NCBI RefSeq assembly: GCF_039769985.1
Contig: NZ_JBDNCH010000002.1
Coordinates: forward strand, 1,302,001-1,366,000
DNA length: 64,000 bases
Reading direction: 5' to 3'
Source: Ponticoccus litoralis
GTDB lineage: Bacteria; Pseudomonadota; Alphaproteobacteria; Rhodobacterales; Rhodobacteraceae
The translations under genes were made by a program, and so were the position numbers. The notes below the pieces were generated by a model. It saw only the letters and a list, made by a program, of their open reading frames with translations, did no database searches and was not told the DNA's origin. Below are positions 27,387 through 36,550 of this stretch, in pieces (the first letter of the stretch is position 1; each line of letters starts with the position of its first letter).

Positions 27387-29699
27387 ATGACAAAGCTGCC
27401 CACCAAGCCGGAAATCCTCGACTGGATCGCCGCGAACCCAACGCTGACCTCGAAGCGCGACATCGCCAAGGCCTTTGGCATCAAGGGCGCGGATCGCATC
27501 GACCTCAAGCGCCTGCTGAAGGAGCTGGAGGCCGAGGGCCATCTGGAGAAGCGCAAGAAGACCTACCGCGACCCGGACCGGCTGCCGCCGGTCAGCGTCC
27601 TGCAGGTCAAGGCGCCCGACGACAACGGCGATCTCTATGCGCAGCCGCTGGAGTGGCACGGCGAAGGGGTAGAGCCGGTGGTGCTGATCGTGCCGCGCGC
27701 CAGCGACCCCGCGCTGGGGGAAGGCGACCGCATCCTTGCCCGCCTTCAGGTGGTCCACGAAGAGGACCACAATTACGAGGCCCGGCTGATCCGCCGCATC
27801 GGCGCCAGCCCGCGCAAGATCGTCGGCATCTTCCGCAAGAGCGCCGAGGGCGGGCAGATCATGCCCATCGACAAGGGCAGCGACAAGGAATGGACCGTCG
27901 GCCCCGACGCCGCCCTTGGCGCAAAGGACGGCGAACTGGTCGAGGCGGAACAGGCCGGACCGGGCGGGCGCATGGGCCTGCCGCGGGCGCGCATCACCCT
28001 GCGGTTGGGCGACCCGTCAGAGCCGCGCGCGGTCTCGCTGATCGCGATCCACCAGCACGGCATCCCCGACGACTTCCCCGCCGACGTGCTGGAAGAGGCC
28101 GACAGCATGAAGCCCGCCGGGCTGAGCGGTCGCACGGATCTGCGCGACATGCCGCTGGTGACGATCGACCCCTCGGACGCGCGCGACCACGACGACGCGG
28201 TCTTTGCAGAGGCCGACGACGACCCGAAGAACCCGGGCGGCTGGCGCCTGTGGGTGGCCATCGCGGATGTGGCGCATTACGTGACGCCGGGGTCCGGGAT
28301 CGACCGCGAGGCGCGAAAGCGCGGCAATTCCAGCTACTTCCCCGACCGCGTCGTGCCGATGCTGCCGGACCGGCTGTCGGGCGACCTGTGTTCGCTGCAC
28401 GAAGGCGTGCCGCGCGCCTGCATCGCGGTCTGCATGACCGTGGACCGCGACGGCAACAAGCTGCGGCAGAAATTCCTGCGCGGGCTGATGCGCTCGCCCG
28501 CCTCGCTGACCTACCAGCAGGTTCAGGCGGCCATCGATGGCCAGCCAGACGAAGCCACCGGCCCGCTTCTGGAGCCGGTCCTGAAGCCGCTCTACGCGGG
28601 CTATGCCGCGCTGAAGGCCGCCCGCGAAAGGCGCCAGCCGCTCGATCTGGACCTGCCCGAACGCCGGGTCCAGCTGGGCGAGGACGGCAAGGTGACCTCG
28701 GTCGATTTCGTCGACCGGCTGGAGGCGCACAGGCTGATCGAGGAATACATGGTGCTGGCCAATGTCGCCGCCGCCGAGACCCTGATCGCCAAGAAGACCC
28801 CGCTTTTGTTCCGCGTCCACGAGGAACCGCCGCAGGACAAGCTGGAATCCTTGCGCGACACGGCGCAGGCCGCCGGGCTGACGCTGGCCAAGGGGCAGGT
28901 GCTGAAGACCGAACACCTCAACCGGCTGCTGCATCAGGCGGCGGGCACCGACGAGGCCGAGCTGATCAACCTGTCGACCCTGCGCAGCATGACGCAGGCC
29001 TATTACACGCCGAAGAACTTCGGCCATTTCGGGCTGGCGCTGCAGAACTATGCGCATTTCACCTCTCCGATCCGGCGCTATTCCGACCTGATCGTGCACC
29101 GCGCGCTGATCACCGCGCATGGCTGGGGCGACGACGGGCTGACGGCGGAAGAGATCGACGGGCTGGAAAAGACCGGGCAGCACATCAGCGACACGGAACG
29201 CCGCTCGATGATGGCCGAGCGCGACACCACCGACCGCTACCTTGCCGCCTACCTGTCGGACCGGCTGGGCGCCGAGTTCACCGGCCGCGTGTCGGGCATC
29301 GCCAAGTTCGGCCTCTTCGTGAAGCTGGACGAGACCGGGGCCGACGGGCTGGTGCCGATCTCGACGCTGGGCAACGAGTATTTCCACTTCGACCGCGAGA
29401 GCGGCACGCTGATGGGCGCCGACAGCGGGCGCGAGATCGGGCTGGGCATGCGCGCGCGCGTCAAGCTGGTCGAGGCGGCGCCGGTCACCGGCGGCATCGC
29501 CTTCGAGCTGCTGGAGCTTGACGGCGAGGAATACGAAAGCGGGCGCGGCGGCGGGTCGTTCCGGCGCGGGCGCCCCCGGGGCGGCGGCGCGGGCCGGTCG
29601 CGCGGCGGGGCCTCGCCCAAGCGCAAGCTGGCCAAGGCCAAGACCAAGGACGCCAAGACCAAGCGCAAGGTCAGCCGTCAGCGCCGCGCCAAGACCTGA
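27387..29699 (+). CDS. rnr: Ribonuclease R
   Basis: A 770-residue 3'-5' exoribonuclease that degrades structured RNA, including rRNA and mRNA. Order of domains: N-terminal winged-helix region (LTSKRDIAKAFGIKG), OB-fold cold-shock domains, RNB catalytic domain with the metal-binding acidic cluster DPSDARDHDDAVF (about residues 260-272), a C-terminal S1 domain (FTGRVSGIAKFGLFVKLDETGADGLVP) and a basic tail rich in Arg, Gly and Lys from about residue 725. The start at MTKLPTKPEILDW is the first ATG with coding bias. The tail is typical of RNase R and aids RNA binding. Confidence 0.95.
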   Translation: MTKLPTKPEILDWIAANPTLTSKRDIAKAFGIKGADRIDLKRLLKELEAEGHLEKRKKTYRDPDRLPPVSVLQVKAPDDNGDLYAQPLEWHGEGVEPVVLIVPRASDPALGEGDRILARLQVVHEEDHNYEARLIRRIGASPRKIVGIFRKSAEGGQIMPIDKGSDKEWTVGPDAALGAKDGELVEAEQAGPGGRMGLPRARITLRLGDPSEPRAVSLIAIHQHGIPDDFPADVLEEADSMKPAGLSGRTDLRDMPLVTIDPSDARDHDDAVFAEADDDPKNPGGWRLWVAIADVAHYVTPGSGIDREARKRGNSSYFPDRVVPMLPDRLSGDLCSLHEGVPRACIAVCMTVDRDGNKLRQKFLRGLMRSPASLTYQQVQAAIDGQPDEATGPLLEPVLKPLYAGYAALKAARERRQPLDLDLPERRVQLGEDGKVTSVDFVDRLEAHRLIEEYMVLANVAAAETLIAKKTPLLFRVHEEPPQDKLESLRDTAQAAGLTLAKGQVLKTEHLNRLLHQAAGTDEAELINLSTLRSMTQAYYTPKNFGHFGLALQNYAHFTSPIRRYSDLIVHRALITAHGWGDDGLTAEEIDGLEKTGQHISDTERRSMMAERDTTDRYLAAYLSDRLGAEFTGRVSGIAKFGLFVKLDETGADGLVPISTLGNEYFHFDRESGTLMGADSGREIGLGMRARVKLVEAAPVTGGIAFELLELDGEEYESGRGGGSFRRGRPRGGGAGRSRGGASPKRKLAKAKTKDAKTKRKVSRQRRAKT

Positions 29700-29730
29700 G
29701 GGCGCCGGGGGCGGGCCAGCCGGTCGCACC

Positions 29731-29757
29731 CCCTCTTGCCAGTTTCTGGCAAGAGGG
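29731..29757. repeat. Perfect 12-bp hairpin before the WYL regulator
   Basis: CCCTCTTGCCAG (29731-29742), loop TTT, CTGGCAAGAGGG (29746-29757). It ends 17 bases before the WYL regulator start, so it would sit in that gene's 5' leader, and starts 31 bases after rnr. No T-run follows. Size and perfection resemble the family B stems, with a different core. Confidence 0.65.
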
Positions 29758-29774
29758 TAGAGGATACCGCAGCC

Positions 29775-30479
29775 ATGTCCCGCACCCACCGCCTTTTCCA
29801 GCTGATGACCGCCCTGCGCTGCCTGCCCGCGCCGGTGACGGGGCAGCAGCTTGCCCGGGAAACCGGCGTGTCCACCCGCACACTGTACCGCGACATCGAC
29901 ACGCTGCGCAGCCTTGGCGCCGTCATCGACGGCGAGCCGGGCTTTGGCTACCGGCTGATCGAAAGCGCCCATCTGCCGCCTCTGGGCTTCGACGACGACG
30001 AGTTGGAGGCGCTGATCGTCGGGCTGCGCGAGGTCACGGCGGTGGGCGATCCGGCACTGGCGCAGGCCGCCGGAACGGCGCTGGCCAAGCTGCGCGCCCG
30101 CCTGCCCGAGGCGCAGGCGCACCGGCTGCGCCACGCGGTGCTGACGGCGCATCGGTTCAACCTGCCGCCCGCGCCGACCATCGACGCCAAGGCGCTGCGC
30201 AAGGCCTGCTGGGAAGAGGAGCAGGTGGTCTTCGACTACGCCGACAAGGCAGGCGCGGCGACCCGGCGCGAGGTCATGCCGCTGTCCATCGTCTTCTTCG
30301 AGCAAAGCCACTGCCTGATGGCATGGTGCCTGCTGCGGCAGGACTTTCGCATGTTCAGACTGGACCGCATGACCGGGCTGGAGCGGTCGGGCCGGTCCTT
30401 CCGGCCACGGCGCGTGTCGCTGTTGCGGGACTACATGGCGCGGATGCAGGGCGACTGCGGGCCAGACATCCGGACCTGA
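29775..30479 (+). CDS. YafY-type WYL-domain transcriptional regulator
   Basis: A 234-residue regulator. Residues 1-60 form a DeoR-like helix-turn-helix (TGQQLARETGVSTRTLYRDIDTLRSLGAVI), and a WYL domain covers about 135-215 (VVFDYADKAGAATRREVMPLSIV, then CLMAWCLLRQDFRMFRLDRM). The WYL core appears in variant form (AWC in place of WYL). WYL domains bind nucleic-acid-related ligands; some control DNA damage, others phage defence. No defence genes are adjacent. A long hairpin lies in its leader. Confidence 0.87.
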   Translation: MSRTHRLFQLMTALRCLPAPVTGQQLARETGVSTRTLYRDIDTLRSLGAVIDGEPGFGYRLIESAHLPPLGFDDDELEALIVGLREVTAVGDPALAQAAGTALAKLRARLPEAQAHRLRHAVLTAHRFNLPPAPTIDAKALRKACWEEEQVVFDYADKAGAATRREVMPLSIVFFEQSHCLMAWCLLRQDFRMFRLDRMTGLERSGRSFRPRRVSLLRDYMARMQGDCGPDIRT

Positions 30480-30492
30480 CGTCCGGGTGTGA

Positions 30493-30983
30493 TCAGAACT
30501 GGCCGCCCTCTGCGCAGGGGCCACCGGCAAAGCAGGCATGCACCGCGTCCAGCAGCGCGGGCGCGGGATCGCGATACAGCCACTGCCCGCAGGGCTCTAC
30601 CTGCACGATGCGCTTGCCATCCTCGTGCCGGAGGAAGGCCGGTATCGGCCACCGCTCTGCGCCCCGCCGCACCATGACAGGTAGCAGGAGACGCGCAGCG
30701 TGACATTGCCCTGAAACGGCTGGACAAAGCCCTCGGGGCCAAGGAAGCGGCCCACCATCTGCGCGCGCAGCTCTGTCGGGGCCTTCGGCTCTGCCTGCTG
30801 GTCCAGCGGCACCACGGGCAGGCGGCTTTCGTCGAAATCAAGACGTCCGACCACGGCGCTCCAGCGGTCCTCGCTTGCGTGGGCTTCCTTGAAGTCGCGG
30901 ATCGGATCGGGGGCGATGCAGGACAGGGCCTGCGCCTGAGAGCCCAGCGTGAGCGTCAGCAGAAGCGCCAGCGCGCGTTTCAC
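30493..30983 (-). CDS. Small secreted protein of unknown function (apparent frameshift)
   Basis: About 163 residues after repair. A Sec signal peptide is clear (VKRALALLLTLTLGSQAQA, then LSCIAPDP). The mature part has cysteines in YLSWCGG and CFAGGPCAEGGQF, suggesting disulfides. The frame fails at about 30653-30662: adding one base (CAGAG to CAGGAG would do) links SWCGGAQ to ERWPIPAFLRHEDGKRIVQ. The GTG start overlaps the rppH stop (GTGA), so the two are coupled. Not recognised; periplasmic by the signal peptide. Confidence 0.7.
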
Positions 30984-31474
30984 AGGTGGTCCCGGAAGGC
31001 GTCGATCACCTGCTCGTAGACCGCGCGCTTGAAGGGCACGATCTGCGACAGCACTCGATCGGCGGACAGCCAGCGCCATTCGGTGAATTCCTGATGATCG
31101 TCCGCGTCCAGACGGATCTGGTCGTCGCTGCCGTGGAAGCGCAGCAGGAACCACTTCTGTTCCTGCCCCCTGAAACGGCCCTTCCAGATGCGTGGCACGA
31201 TGTCATGCGGCAGGTCGTAGGCGATCCAACCCTCGGTCTCGGCCTCGACGGTCACGAGGTCCGGCGTCACGCCGGTTTCCTCGGTCAGTTCGCGCAGGGC
31301 GGCGGCACGCGGGTCCTCACCCTTGTCGATGCCGCCCTGGGGCATCTGCCGGGCGGGCGGCTCGTGCGGCTGCCGGTCGGCGCGCTGGCCGACAAAGGCC
31401 TCGCCCGCGGCGTTCACCAGCATGACGCCGACGTTGCGGCGATAGGGCAGTTTCGCGATGTCGTCGGGGGTCAT
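30980..31474 (-). CDS. rppH: RNA pyrophosphohydrolase
   Basis: RppH removes pyrophosphate from the 5' end of mRNA and so starts RNase E-dependent decay. The 164-residue protein has the Nudix box with its GxxxxxEx7REUxEExGU pattern (GGIDKGEDPRAAALREL, then TEETGV) and the RppH-like start LPYRRNVGVMLVN. Start at MTPDDIAKLPYRR, 31474. It lies 112 bases after ctpA on the same strand. Confidence 0.93.
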   Translation of the reverse strand: MTPDDIAKLPYRRNVGVMLVNAAGEAFVGQRADRQPHEPPARQMPQGGIDKGEDPRAAALRELTEETGVTPDLVTVEAETEGWIAYDLPHDIVPRIWKGRFRGQEQKWFLLRFHGSDDQIRLDADDHQEFTEWRWLSADRVLSQIVPFKRAVYEQVIDAFRDHL

Positions 31475-31586
31475 GGGCGCGGGCCTCTGCCTGTCTTGCA
31501 CGGGGACGGCGGGCCGCTGCCCGCCCTGTGGGCCGCCGGCATGGGCCGGCGCCGGACAGGGGCGGACCAGGGCCCGCCCCGACCGA

Positions 31587-32933
31587 TCAGTTCTTCGGAC
31601 CGAGGGCCGAGAGGCCCTTGAGGATGTCGATGGCATAGGCCAGCTGGTAATCCTCTTCGCGCAGCGCCGCAGCCTGCTCGGCCTTTTCGCGGTCGGCCTC
31701 GATCTGCTTGATCTCGTCCTCGGTCAGCGAGTCGTTGTCCAGAGAGCCGCGCAGGTCCGCCTCGGAGCGCGAGAACAGGCCGGTGTCCTCCTCTTCCTCC
31801 TCTGCATTCCGGTCACGGCGCGGCTGCGCCACGACGATGTCGGGCGACACGCCAAGCGCCTGGATCGAGCGGCCCGAGGGCGTGTAGTAGCGCGCCGTGG
31901 TCAGGCGCATGGCCCCGTCCCCGCGCAGCGGCATGACGGTCTGGACCGACCCCTTGCCGAAGCTCTTGGTGCCCACGACGATGGCGCGGCGGTGGTCCTG
32001 AAGCGCACCGGCGACGATTTCCGACGCCGAGGCAGAGCCGCCGTTGATCAGCACCACGATGGGCTTGCCCTCGACCAGATCGCCCGGCACCAGCGTTTCC
32101 GAGTTGTAGCGGTCGCCGTCCGCCGGGTCGCGGCCCCGGGTCGACACGATTTCGCCCGCCTCCAGGAAGGCATCGGAGACCATGATCGCCTGGTTCAGCA
32201 ACCCGCCCGGGTTGTTGCGCAGATCCAGCACGACGCCGTTGACGTTCTCCAGGCCGCCCAGTGCCTCGATCTGTTCCTCCAGCCCGTCGCGCATGTTGGG
32301 ATAGGTCTGTTCGTTGAAGGTGGTGACCCGCAGGACCACGGTGTCGCCCTCTGTCCGGGTGCGCACGGCGGTCAGCTTGATGGTGTCGCGGATGATCGAG
32401 ACGTCGAAGGGCTCGTCCTCGCCTTCGCGCACGACGGTGATGACGATCTCGGAACCGACCGGCCCGCGCATCATGTCGACCGCCTGATCGAGCGTCAGGC
32501 CCAGCACGCTTTCGCCGTCGACATGGGTGATGAAATCGCCCGACTCGATGCCCGCATCCTCTGCCGGGGTGCCGTCGATCGGAGAGACGACCTTGACGAA
32601 CCCCTCTTCCTGCGTGACCTCGATGCCAAGGCCGCCGAATTCGCCGCGCGTCTGGACGCGCATGTCGGCGGCGTCATCGGGGGGCAGATAGCTGGAATGC
32701 GGGTCGAGAGAGGTGAGCATGCCGTTGATGGCGGCCTCGATCAGGTCCGAGTCGTCGACCTCTTCGACATATTGCGCCCGGATCCGTTCGAAGATGTCGC
32801 CGAACAGGTCAAGCTGTTCGTAGACACTGGGCGCGCGGGACGTCTCCTGCGCCAGCAGCGGTCCGACGAATTGCGTGGTCGCGACGACAGAGGCCACTGC
32901 CCCGCCCGCCGCTGCCATCAGAAATTTCTTCAT
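31587..32933 (-). CDS. ctpA: Carboxyl-terminal processing protease, S41A family
   Basis: A 448-residue periplasmic serine protease. A signal peptide or anchor covers residues 1-28 (MKKFLMAAAGGAVASVVATT). A PDZ domain lies at about 90-175, followed by the S41 domain with the catalytic Ser in GGSASASEIVAGAL and Lys in GTKSFGKGSVQ. In other bacteria CtpA-type proteases trim murein hydrolases. The preceding gene on the same transcript encodes an EnvC-like hydrolase activator, 7 bases upstream, which supports a link with cell-wall remodelling. Confidence 0.95.
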   Translation of the reverse strand: MKKFLMAAAGGAVASVVATTQFVGPLLAQETSRAPSVYEQLDLFGDIFERIRAQYVEEVDDSDLIEAAINGMLTSLDPHSSYLPPDDAADMRVQTRGEFGGLGIEVTQEEGFVKVVSPIDGTPAEDAGIESGDFITHVDGESVLGLTLDQAVDMMRGPVGSEIVITVVREGEDEPFDVSIIRDTIKLTAVRTRTEGDTVVLRVTTFNEQTYPNMRDGLEEQIEALGGLENVNGVVLDLRNNPGGLLNQAIMVSDAFLEAGEIVSTRGRDPADGDRYNSETLVPGDLVEGKPIVVLINGGSASASEIVAGALQDHRRAIVVGTKSFGKGSVQTVMPLRGDGAMRLTTARYYTPSGRSIQALGVSPDIVVAQPRRDRNAEEEEEDTGLFSRSEADLRGSLDNDSLTEDEIKQIEADREKAEQAAALREEDYQLAYAIDILKGLSALGPKN

Positions 32934-32940
32934 ACTCGAG

Positions 32941-34059
32941 TCATCCCTTGTCGGTTGCGAACCACCTCAGCGGATCGTCGGGCACGTCGCCCTCTCTGAC
33001 CTCTATATAGAGCGTTTCCGAACGCCCGGCGCCAGCCCCCTCACCCGAAGGTGACAGGACATCCGCCGCTTCTCCACCCATCAGGCCGATGGGGCTGCCC
33101 GCGGGCAGAACCTGCCCGGCTTCTCCATAGATCACATCGAGACCGGCGAAGACAAACAGAAGATCGGCCTGCGGTTCGAGGATCATCACCAGCCCGTAGT
33201 CCAGCAGCGGCCCGGCATAGCGCACGGTCGCGGCGGTGGGCGTGGTGACCAGCGCGCCGGGGCGGGTGGCGATGACCACGCCGGGGCGGCTGACCCCGGC
33301 GGCGTCGCGGTCGCCCGCCTGCCGCAGGACGGTGCCGCGCACCGGCAGCGGGATCGTGCCCCGCAACCCCTCGATGGCATCGGTCGGCGCGGCGCCCTCG
33401 CCCTCGGCGATCTGGCTGAGGCCCGAAGCGAAGCCCTGAAGCGTTTCCGTGGAGGAGATCAGGATGGCGGTCTTGATCGGGTCTTCGGAGAAGCGTTTCG
33501 GAAGATCCACGCGGTCGGCGATGGCCTGCGACAGTTCTGTACGCGCCTGCTGCACGCCCGACAGGCCCTCTTCCAGCGTTTCGGCGGCATTCTCCTGAAG
33601 CGCGCGCAGGGCCGAGACCTCTTCGAGGTCGGCCCGCAGCTCGGCGGCCCGCCCCGCCAGCGCCGGGGTCACCGCGGCCACCAGCATGCCCGCGCGCGCG
33701 CTGCCCAGCGGCCCCTGCGGATGCAGCAGCGTCTGCGGCGCGGCGCGACCGCCGACCGAGGACAACACCCCCAGCAGCTGCGCCACCTCTGCCTCTTGCG
33801 AGGCCAGCTTGCGGCTGAGTTCGGTCTCGCGCACCGCCGCCGCGCGCAGGCCCTCGCGCATCGCGGCCAGCCCGTCCTCGTAGGCGCGGATCGTGTCGGT
33901 CAGCGCCGCGACCCGGTCATTGCCCGAGTCGGCGGACTGCAGCAGGACCGAGGCCGCCTCGAGCGCCTCGGCGGCCTTTTGCGCGGCATCGCCGGCGGTC
34001 TGCGCCTGCACCTGCGCGGCCCCGGCGGCCAGCGCAAGGATCAGCGCAAGGCGCTTCAT
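32941..34059 (-). CDS. EnvC-like murein hydrolase activator
   Basis: A 372-residue periplasmic protein. It has a signal peptide (MKRLALILALAAGAAQVQAQ), a long coiled coil (about 20-210) and a C-terminal LytM/M23 domain that lacks the metal-binding histidines, as in EnvC, which activates amidases instead of cutting murein. The ATG overlaps the gpmI stop (ATGA), and the order gpmI-envC-ctpA is common in alphaproteobacteria. It would act in daughter-cell separation. Confidence 0.9.
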   Translation of the reverse strand: MKRLALILALAAGAAQVQAQTAGDAAQKAAEALEAASVLLQSADSGNDRVAALTDTIRAYEDGLAAMREGLRAAAVRETELSRKLASQEAEVAQLLGVLSSVGGRAAPQTLLHPQGPLGSARAGMLVAAVTPALAGRAAELRADLEEVSALRALQENAAETLEEGLSGVQQARTELSQAIADRVDLPKRFSEDPIKTAILISSTETLQGFASGLSQIAEGEGAAPTDAIEGLRGTIPLPVRGTVLRQAGDRDAAGVSRPGVVIATRPGALVTTPTAATVRYAGPLLDYGLVMILEPQADLLFVFAGLDVIYGEAGQVLPAGSPIGLMGGEAADVLSPSGEGAGAGRSETLYIEVREGDVPDDPLRWFATDKG

Positions 34060-35561
34060 GCGATCAGGCTTTCGCCCGTCATCTCTTCGGGCTGGTCCAG
34101 CTCCATCAGCTGCAGAAGCGTCGGCGCCACATCCGCCAGCCGCCCGTCGCGCAGGCGCGCGCCTTCGGGGCCGCCATACAGGATCACCGGCACGAGGTTC
34201 GTGGTATGGGCCGTATGCGGGCCGCCGGTTTCCGGGTCCACCATGGTCTCGCAATTGCCGTGGTCTGCGATCACCAGCAGCGCGCCGCCGGTCTTTTCCA
34301 GCGTGGCAACCACCTGCGCCAGCCCGGCATCCACCGCCTCGCAGGCCTTGATGGCGGCCTCCAGATCGCCGGTATGGCCGACCATGTCGGGGTTGGCGTA
34401 GTTCACCACGATCAGATCGTAGCCATGCTCGATCGCCTCGACGAACTTGCCGGTCACCTCGCCCGCGCTCATCTCGGGCTGCATGTCGTAGGTTGCCACC
34501 TTGGGCGACTTGGGCATGAAACGGTCCTCATGCGGCTCGGGCAGTTCCTTGCCGCCGTTGAGGAAGAAGGTCACATGCGGATACTTCTCTGTCTCGGCAA
34601 GGCGGAACTGGGTCTTGCCCGCCTTTGCGACCCATTCGCCCAGCGTGTTGACGATCTTCCGCTTGGGATAGGCCGTGGTCATGTAGCCGTTATGCGCGTC
34701 GGAATATTCGACCATGCCCAGCAGCGCCGAAAGCGCGGGCTTGTCGCGTTCGAACCCGTCGAAATCGGGCGCCCCGATGGCGGCGAGGATCTCGCGCGCG
34801 CGGTCGGCGCGGAAGTTGACGAAGAACAGCCCGTCGCCCTTGGCGAAGCCGCCATAGCCGCCGACGGTGAAGGGTTCGACGAATTCGTCGGTCTTGCCCG
34901 CCTCGTAAGAGGCCTCGATCCCCGCGACAGCCGCGTCCCGGTCGGGCGCCCTGCCCTCGCAGACGGCGCGCCAGGCCTTTTCGACCCGCTCCCATCGCGT
35001 GTCCCGGTCCATGGCGAAATAGCGCCCCGACACGGTGGCCACAAAGGCGCCCTCGGGCAGGGCCTTTTCAAAGGCTGCGACCTGCGCGGCGGCGCTTTGC
35101 GGCGCGACGTCGCGGCCGTCGGTGATGACATGGACGGCAACGCGCAGCCCCTGTCCGGTCAGCACCTTGACCGCCGCCAGCATGTGATCGGTATGGGCAT
35201 GCACGCCCCCGTCCGAGGTCAGCCCCATGACATGGGCGGTGCCGCCCGCTTCCTTCACCTCGGCCGCGAAGCCGAGGATCGCCTCGTTCTCGAAAAAGCT
35301 GCCGTCCTCGATGGCAAGGTCGATCTGGCCGAGGTCCATGGCCACGACGCGCCCGGCGCCGATATTGGTATGCCCGACCTCGGAGTTGCCCATCTGCCCG
35401 GTCGGCAGGCCGACATCCGGGCCATGGGTGATCAGGGTGGCATGCGGGCAGGTCTGCATCAGCCGGTCGATGGTCGGCGTCTTCGCCAGCACCGGTGCGT
35501 TGTTCGCCGGGTCCTCGCGCAGGCCCCAGCCGTCGAGAATGGTCAGGATGACGGGTTTCAA
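34056..35561 (-). CDS. gpmI: Phosphoglycerate mutase, 2,3-bisphosphoglycerate-independent
   Basis: A 501-residue Mn-dependent enzyme that interconverts 3- and 2-phosphoglycerate in glycolysis. Alkaline-phosphatase-fold motifs are clear: ILDGWG at the start, MGNSEVGHTNIGAGR with the catalytic serine, and IADHGNCE near the end. The likely start is a TTG at 35561 (LKPVILTILDGWGL), seven bases after a GGAGA ribosome site; the upstream ATG would add 46 residues of non-conserved sequence. It is the first gene of the gpmI-envC-ctpA operon. Confidence 0.95.
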   Translation of the reverse strand: MKPVILTILDGWGLREDPANNAPVLAKTPTIDRLMQTCPHATLITHGPDVGLPTGQMGNSEVGHTNIGAGRVVAMDLGQIDLAIEDGSFFENEAILGFAAEVKEAGGTAHVMGLTSDGGVHAHTDHMLAAVKVLTGQGLRVAVHVITDGRDVAPQSAAAQVAAFEKALPEGAFVATVSGRYFAMDRDTRWERVEKAWRAVCEGRAPDRDAAVAGIEASYEAGKTDEFVEPFTVGGYGGFAKGDGLFFVNFRADRAREILAAIGAPDFDGFERDKPALSALLGMVEYSDAHNGYMTTAYPKRKIVNTLGEWVAKAGKTQFRLAETEKYPHVTFFLNGGKELPEPHEDRFMPKSPKVATYDMQPEMSAGEVTGKFVEAIEHGYDLIVVNYANPDMVGHTGDLEAAIKACEAVDAGLAQVVATLEKTGGALLVIADHGNCETMVDPETGGPHTAHTTNLVPVILYGGPEGARLRDGRLADVAPTLLQLMELDQPEEMTGESLIA

Positions 35562-35735
35562 GTGCGGCTCTCCGTGCTGTCTGGCCCGGGGTTTAGCAGG
35601 CGCGCGCCGGGATGTGGAGAGCCTGCAACAGCGCAGCACGGGGGCACGCCCCGCAGGGTTTTCCGGATCTTCGCATGGGCTATGGTTAAAGGCAGCCACC
35701 CCGGGCGCCCCGCCCGGCGCCCGGGAGTCTGCCCC

Positions 35736-36458
35736 ATGCGTACCGCTGCCCTCACCGCCCTTGCGCTTGCCCTGCCGCTGGCCGCGCAGGCCGAACAGCT
35801 GACCTTCGAGATCGGCGCAGGCGTCGGCGCCGCGCCCGCCTACGAGGGCTCGGACGACTACAAGGCCGGGCCAAGCCTGTCGGGCAGCGTCAGCCGTCTG
35901 GATTTCCTGTTCTTCAACATCGACCGCGGCGACGGTCTGGGCTTCGGCTTCGGCCCGTCCTTCCGCCTGCTGTCAGAGCGCACCGAGAACGACTACTCCC
36001 GCCTTGCCGGGATCGACGATGTCGACACGGCGCTGGAACTGGGGCTGAAGCTGTCCTACCGCTGGCAACAGGCCGAGATCTTCGGCGCGCTGCGGAAGGG
36101 CGTCACGGGACACGACGGGCTGGTTCTGGACCTTGGCGGCGACGCGATCCTTGCCGCCGCCCCGCGCACCGAGGTCCGCGTCGGCCCGCGCCTGAGCTTT
36201 GCCAACGACGCCTATGCCGACACCTATTTCGACGTCCCCACCGGGGCCGCGCTGGCGGCATATGACGCCGACGCCGGGCTTTACGCTTACGGGCTGGAGA
36301 TGTCGGTCCGCCACGATTTCAACGAAAGCTGGGCGGTGCAGGGCACTGTGGGCTGGACCCACCTGACCGGCTCCATGGCGGATTCTCCTGTGGTGCAGGA
36401 ACGCGACTCCGACCGCGTCAGCGTGCAGGTGATCCGGACCTTCGACTGGCGCTGGTGA
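35736..36458 (+). CDS. MipA/OmpV-family outer-membrane protein
   Basis: A 240-residue outer-membrane beta-barrel with signal peptide MRTAALTALALALPLAAQA. The MipA/OmpV signature is visible: EIGAGVGAAPAYEGSDDY, GPSFR, and a C-terminal barrel strand ending in aromatic W (RTFDWRW). E. coli MipA scaffolds murein synthases; OmpV relatives are porin-like, and the role here is unknown. Divergent from gpmI, with 174 bases between starts. Confidence 0.87.
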   Translation: MRTAALTALALALPLAAQAEQLTFEIGAGVGAAPAYEGSDDYKAGPSLSGSVSRLDFLFFNIDRGDGLGFGFGPSFRLLSERTENDYSRLAGIDDVDTALELGLKLSYRWQQAEIFGALRKGVTGHDGLVLDLGGDAILAAAPRTEVRVGPRLSFANDAYADTYFDVPTGAALAAYDADAGLYAYGLEMSVRHDFNESWAVQGTVGWTHLTGSMADSPVVQERDSDRVSVQVIRTFDWRW

Positions 36459-36550
36459 GAACACTCCGGCGGTCCGGTTCAATTTAGTGTTGCGAGGTTC
36501 ACCCTGCCGTTGTTCATTTGACCCAACGGAAGAGGAGGAAAACCGCTTTG

